Of a DNA stretch of 64,000 nt, positions 60,666 to 64,000 are shown piece by piece. The notes below the pieces were generated by a model. That model had not been told where the DNA came from and searched no databases. It saw only the letters and a list, made by a program, of their open reading frames with translations. Made by a program: the position numbers and the translations under genes. Each line of letters opens with the position of its first letter. Position 1 is the first letter of the stretch. The stretch covers positions 61,626,704-61,690,703 of the forward strand of contig OX328124.1 of assembly GCA_946811695.1 (NCBI GenBank), given 5' to 3'. The stretch comes from Gonocerus acuteangulatus. Its lineage: Eukaryota; Arthropoda; Insecta; Hemiptera; Coreidae.

Positions 60666-61908
60666 TCATGAAACAAGCTTTAGCACCTCATTGTGGACAT
60701 AGATACGTTCTATGGCTCGGATATGCCAGAAGGAAATAACTCGGAAGAGGGATGGACGCAAGGACGAAGTCAACAGGAAGTAAGCGGGGAGTGAGTAGGT
60801 GAGTAGAAATGGATAGTAAGTGAGCGCGTTACATTGGAGGTCTCATTTTCCCCTTCCGCGTGATGTTCTCGGGCAGTTAGGTAAAGCAAGTTCCAGGCTA
60901 ATAAATTAACTAACAAAAAATATCATGTGTAACATAGCTGCCAAGAGTAATCCAATGTATCAATAAAATGTATTTCAATCTACATATTAAGTTGTATTGT
61001 GTAATGTGGTGATAGGATTAGCCACGCTTCAGATGCAGCCAGTCGTCTGCTGAATGCCTTCCTTAAGAAGAATTCATAAGGATGATCTGAAGTCTATCTT
61101 ATGCCAATTAACCATTCCCGCGACCAACTGCCAGGAATGCAGGCAAATGAGTCGTGGGAAATGATATCTTGAGGAGATAAAATATCCATTGACATCACTC
61201 TCAAATAATATAATTTGCTCTGTTTTTAAATTTATTTTATAAACCTTTACCAACTTTGAAATAAGTAGAGCAAACTCATTAAAACATTTATAGCATTCTC
61301 AGTAGAAAAGAAAAGAAAATTGTTTCCAGGGAGTCAGCCCTCAGCTGTGAAGATGTACACTTTATAGCTCACATAATGGTGACAGCTTAGCGCGTCCTTT
61401 ACTACCGGTAACCGCGTATATTTATCACATTCTACTTTAAATGGGATAAGAGTTTTTGGCATTGATAACAACAAAGTATTGTATTGTATTAAATCCTTTA
61501 TGTCCTAGAGCTCAATAATTTTATCTTAGTATTGAAACATAAAGGGTTAAAATAAAGAATAAATTGAGCACCAACCATCTTTCTCCAAACGCCCGGCTCT
61601 TATAAATGTCACTATTCATGCGATTGTATTTAATAACATATTCGTATTATATATATAAAAAAAAAAATGAACAAGCGTTTTTTAATAACTCAATGTCTGC
61701 TTAGAGGGGGTTAGAGCTGCTGTTAGATGTTTGGTATAAAGCGAATGTCTGGGAGTTTCGTTACATCCTAAGCGTGAGATTATCCAAATAGCGACGGCTA
61801 GCTGACAGAATTCTAGATAGGAATTGGATCAGAGGTGGAGTGGATGGAGAGGGAGCGATTCTAGAGGTGGTAAAGGATGGTATACTAGGGCCAGAGAATG
61901 CTGATTAC

Positions 61909-61992
61909 CTGTAGGATAGGGGAGCCCGAAGCTAGGGTAGCCGCTGTAGCCTCGCCCAGCGGCGTAGGCCGCGTAGGCCGCTGCAGGGAAAC
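61909..61992 (-). CDS. Rbp6: Rbp6/Musashi exon A (84 nt, C-terminal tail)
   Basis: This is the most upstream exon recognised in the window. It follows a TTTTAG acceptor (AG at 61993-61994) and ends at CAG before GTAATC (61907-61908). The two leading bases complete a split codon, then it reads FPAAAYAAYAAGRGY, then SGYPSFGLPYPT, with the last G starting a Gly codon shared with exon B. It corresponds to the stretch after the second RRM in Musashi-family tails. It is strikingly GC-rich against flanking AT-rich intron. Its length is a multiple of three and both junctions are phase 1, so it is a possible cassette. Reading on past the donor stays open for about 24 codons before a stop, so intron retention would give a truncated protein. 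Confidence 0.9.
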
Positions 61993-62154
61993 CTAAAACA
62001 TACATCATATATCATTAGCAAACAATATATAAAATATCATAATCAAAAAATAAATAGTAACTAATAACTTTAACTAATTAAAATGTATTGTAATACTCCT
62101 TAAAGTGGCGTTTTATATAGTTTCATTTTAATAAGATAACATAATACTATAATA

Positions 62155-62157
<3 letters not shown>

Positions 62158-62209
<52 letters not shown>
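62158..62209. repeat. (TA)n microsatellite
   Basis: TA dinucleotide tract of about 52 bases. Confidence 0.95.
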
Positions 62210-62212
<3 letters not shown>

Positions 62213-62344
62213 ATCACTAATATTATTAGGTCCTTACAAAATTATTTATTCATATTTTTTTTTTTAAAACATACCTTAATAAACGGGTTTGATTTTTCGG
62301 GAGGAGAAATTTACAGGTTAAAAACATTTTGTAGCTAGAAAAGT

Positions 62345-62450
62345 AGCGACGCCTTTCCTTTTTTTTTTGGAAGGTAAGCCATCACCCTCAGTGAGAATCG
62401 AACTCATGATTCGACCAATAATGTAAACCAATAAATCAATAGATCTTAAA
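62345..62450 (-). repeat. tRNA-type SINE fragment
   Basis: On the minus strand: GAGTTCGATTCTCACTGAGG (B box), GTGATGGCTTACCTTCC, and an AAGGAAAGGCGTCGC word like the 46033 body. Confidence 0.6.
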
Positions 62451-63390
62451 AATCTATAGTTAAAATAAAATTGTTAAAAATAATTATTAATATATTATAA
62501 AAAATTGATGTAAACAATAAAAAAGAATCTATGATCTGAAAAATGAATATTAAGGTACAACTTTACTATGTTCAAATATGTTTTTTAAGGGATTGGCAAT
62601 AATATGCGTTTCTAGGCTTCAGTCCTACTGATAGACTAAATCCAAACGAAAACCAACGAGAAAGCAAAAATATTAACCAAACATATCATAAAATTACTTT
62701 CTAAGGCAGATCTTGCACATAAACCTGTCAACTGAAACTCATTTCTTATTTCTGTGCTACAAAATGTTTAAATTAATTCCTAATAATAATATGACTTTTT
62801 AAAATTGAGTTTCTATGCCTAGGAGACTGGATAAGGGATAATGGAGGTTTTAGTTTCAATAAGAAATCACATGTTTATAATTTAATAACGCCCTATTACA
62901 TAAAGAAGCCCTAATATTGCGATATGCCTTCTTTCAAATGATAAATCACGTAACCAATGCAGTATTATGTAATCAAAGGTAACTCACGTAAATGTGATTC
63001 ATCATTTATTTGAAAATATAATAATTAAACAAAATATCTATCTCTAAATAGTTTTTAGCAAAAGTTCATTCTCCTTGATAGGAATAATATCAAAATAAAT
63101 CAATGTGTTGATTTTATTCCATTTTTAAAATTAAGTTTCTATTTATTTGAATACTCACCTTTTTAATTTATTTGTTTAAGCACCTAGCCATCAAAGGTTA
63201 GTAAAAGGATTTTTTAATTAAAGTATGTAGTGTTGTTTCAGAATATTTCCCCTAATATCAGAAATGTTCGTACAACCTACTATGAAGTCGTATACACTTA
63301 TTGGTGCCAGACCTATGCACTAAGGTGTCCATTGCTTTGTAATAGATAAACCGTTGCCAGATAACATTCTTTAGCTTTAGCCTGCTCTGA

Positions 63391-63964
63391 TAGACGGAGA
63401 AGTTCAAATGCGCATGTGCGAACTTCTGAGGGAAATTCTCCCTTCTGTTCGGCCATTTTCAAAAGTGAATGAACTGTAGATTATACTCTAACCTACCTCA
63501 TTACATATGAAATATTTACATTTAATTTCATATTCCTTTTACTTGTAGAATAAACAAAAGGGATACCTCCCTAGTTTATTCTGATACAAAAGGATAAATG
63601 ATATGTATTATTAAAATATACTGAAAAATAAGTTTATATTGTAGTTAGCAGGAAAGTAAAAACCTCCCTGAGATAAGGTTTTAACACAGGGAATTCCTTC
63701 CCGGGAGTATAGGTCTATTTGAACAGGACATAAATTGTATTCAGCCTTAGCTTTGGCTAAGTGTTGCTAAACATTAACCACTATCCCTCTTGCTTGACCT
63801 CTTAATGTCTTCCGACTCCTAAACGAGACATAATCAGTTTTTATATTGTTTTAGGTCAAGTTTGTTTATCAACGGCTTAGCAAACGTGCCGACAAGAGGG
63901 CTGAGTGAGAGGGGATTTTCCCTCAAAACTTCGCGCATGCACAATTGAACTTTTCCGTCCACTG
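63391..63964. mobile_element. Inverted-repeat element (MITE-like, about 570 bp)
   Basis: GACGGAGAAGTTCAAATGCG and following bases (63393-63442) are mirrored at 63911-63962 as GGACGGAAAAGTTCAATTGT on the other strand. The arms are about 50 bases with roughly 80 percent identity by eye. No frame inside. A TA may flank both ends, which would suggest a pogo or Tc1-type parent, but this is unsure. Confidence 0.5.
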
Positions 63965-64000
63965 TAGTGATTTTTAAGTTAGTTGATTTAGGGGTGTATT

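Larger units (their letters stand above)
51894..61908 (-). other. Rbp6/Musashi intron A-B (10.0 kb)
   Basis: Bounded by GTAATC after exon A and ACAG before exon B. It has fewer recognisable transposons than the other introns. The stretches 52280-53620, 53700-54960, 55660-56150, 56700-58190 and 58230-60480 are AT-rich with no feature I can name. Confidence 0.85.
12971..61992 (-). other. Rbp6: Rbp6/Musashi-family gene, 3' part (five coding exons)
   Basis: Seen: five short blocks on the minus strand, each bounded by AG and GT, join in one frame to about 162 residues ending at TGA. Introns from 5' to 3' are about 10.0, 12.3, 14.8 and 11.4 kb. Family knowledge: Musashi and Rbp6 proteins are cytoplasmic RNA-binding translational regulators with two N-terminal RRMs and an Ala/Gly/Pro/Tyr-rich tail. 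The tail carries GFPGANSPGP and ends in GPLIATAFTNGYH in vertebrate Musashi, and near-identical motifs are present here. The RRM exons are not in this window and should lie to the right of 64000. Rbp6 is preferred over msi because of the AYAAYAAGRGYSGYPSFGLP segment, from memory. The 491 coding bases are dispersed over 49 kb. Exons A, B and C all start and end in phase 1, so each could be skipped without a frameshift. Confidence 0.9.
61993..64000. other. Upstream intron of exon A, to window edge
   Basis: Intron sequence containing a (TA)n tract (62158-62209), a SINE fragment and an inverted-repeat element. No further Rbp6 exon is recognisable, so the RRM-coding exons are farther right. Confidence 0.6.

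Noticed and set aside
61820..61908. Coding continuation of exon A past its donor
   Set aside because: The frame is open for about 24 codons but ends in a stop with no second donor. Continuity into exon B is exact with the GTAATC donor.

Overview
This is eukaryotic nuclear DNA, AT-rich and dense in repeats. Its layout of tiny exons in 10-15 kb introns, the protein family, and the set of SINEs, Tc1/mariner, Helitron and LINE copies all suggest an arthropod. A chelicerate such as a spider or scorpion is my guess from the repeat types, but that part is weak. There are no bacterial-style genes or operons. Most open frames in the window are chance frames, microsatellite translations or transposon remnants.

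The one host gene I can support is the 3' part of a Musashi/Rbp6-family RNA-binding protein gene on the minus strand. Five coding exons read right to left: 61909-61992 (A), 51834-51893 (B), 39431-39496 (C), 24419-24657 (D) and 12971-13012 (E, with the stop). All four junctions have AG/GT splice sites and compatible phases. Together they give about 162 residues of the low-complexity C-terminal tail: a GYSGYPSFGLPYPT-like segment, a Tyr/Gly segment, a TNGQLTPNNN segment, a ten-alanine run, the family motif GFPGANSPGP, and the family C-terminus GPLI..AFTNGYH. The two RRM domains must lie beyond the right edge. Exon B has a second in-frame 5' splice site that would add 37 codons. A long AT-rich 3' UTR probably follows the stop, perhaps to about 7960.

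Positions 1-6640, downstream of the gene, are a pile-up of mobile elements. They hold an open RTE-type reverse-transcriptase frame running off the left edge, a 3.3 kb imperfect palindrome whose arms both carry copia and Harbinger debris, AAACTAA-rich elements, and a short inverted-repeat element containing a hammerhead-ribozyme motif of the Penelope type.

The introns hold a piggyBac-like MITE, Jockey/I-type LINE fragments (one with the 5' inversion expected from twin priming), a Helitron, a full-length Tc1-like transposon whose third catalytic residue is Gly instead of Glu, a mariner remnant, three SINE types that appear to share a central domain, a three-copy 104-bp minisatellite, several long hairpins, and a 200-base assembly gap (44960-45159).

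No complete novel gene system is visible. The most promising leads are the exon B extension, the SINE superfamily with swapped heads, the hammerhead element, and a MITE whose right end contains an inverted copy of its own insertion junction.
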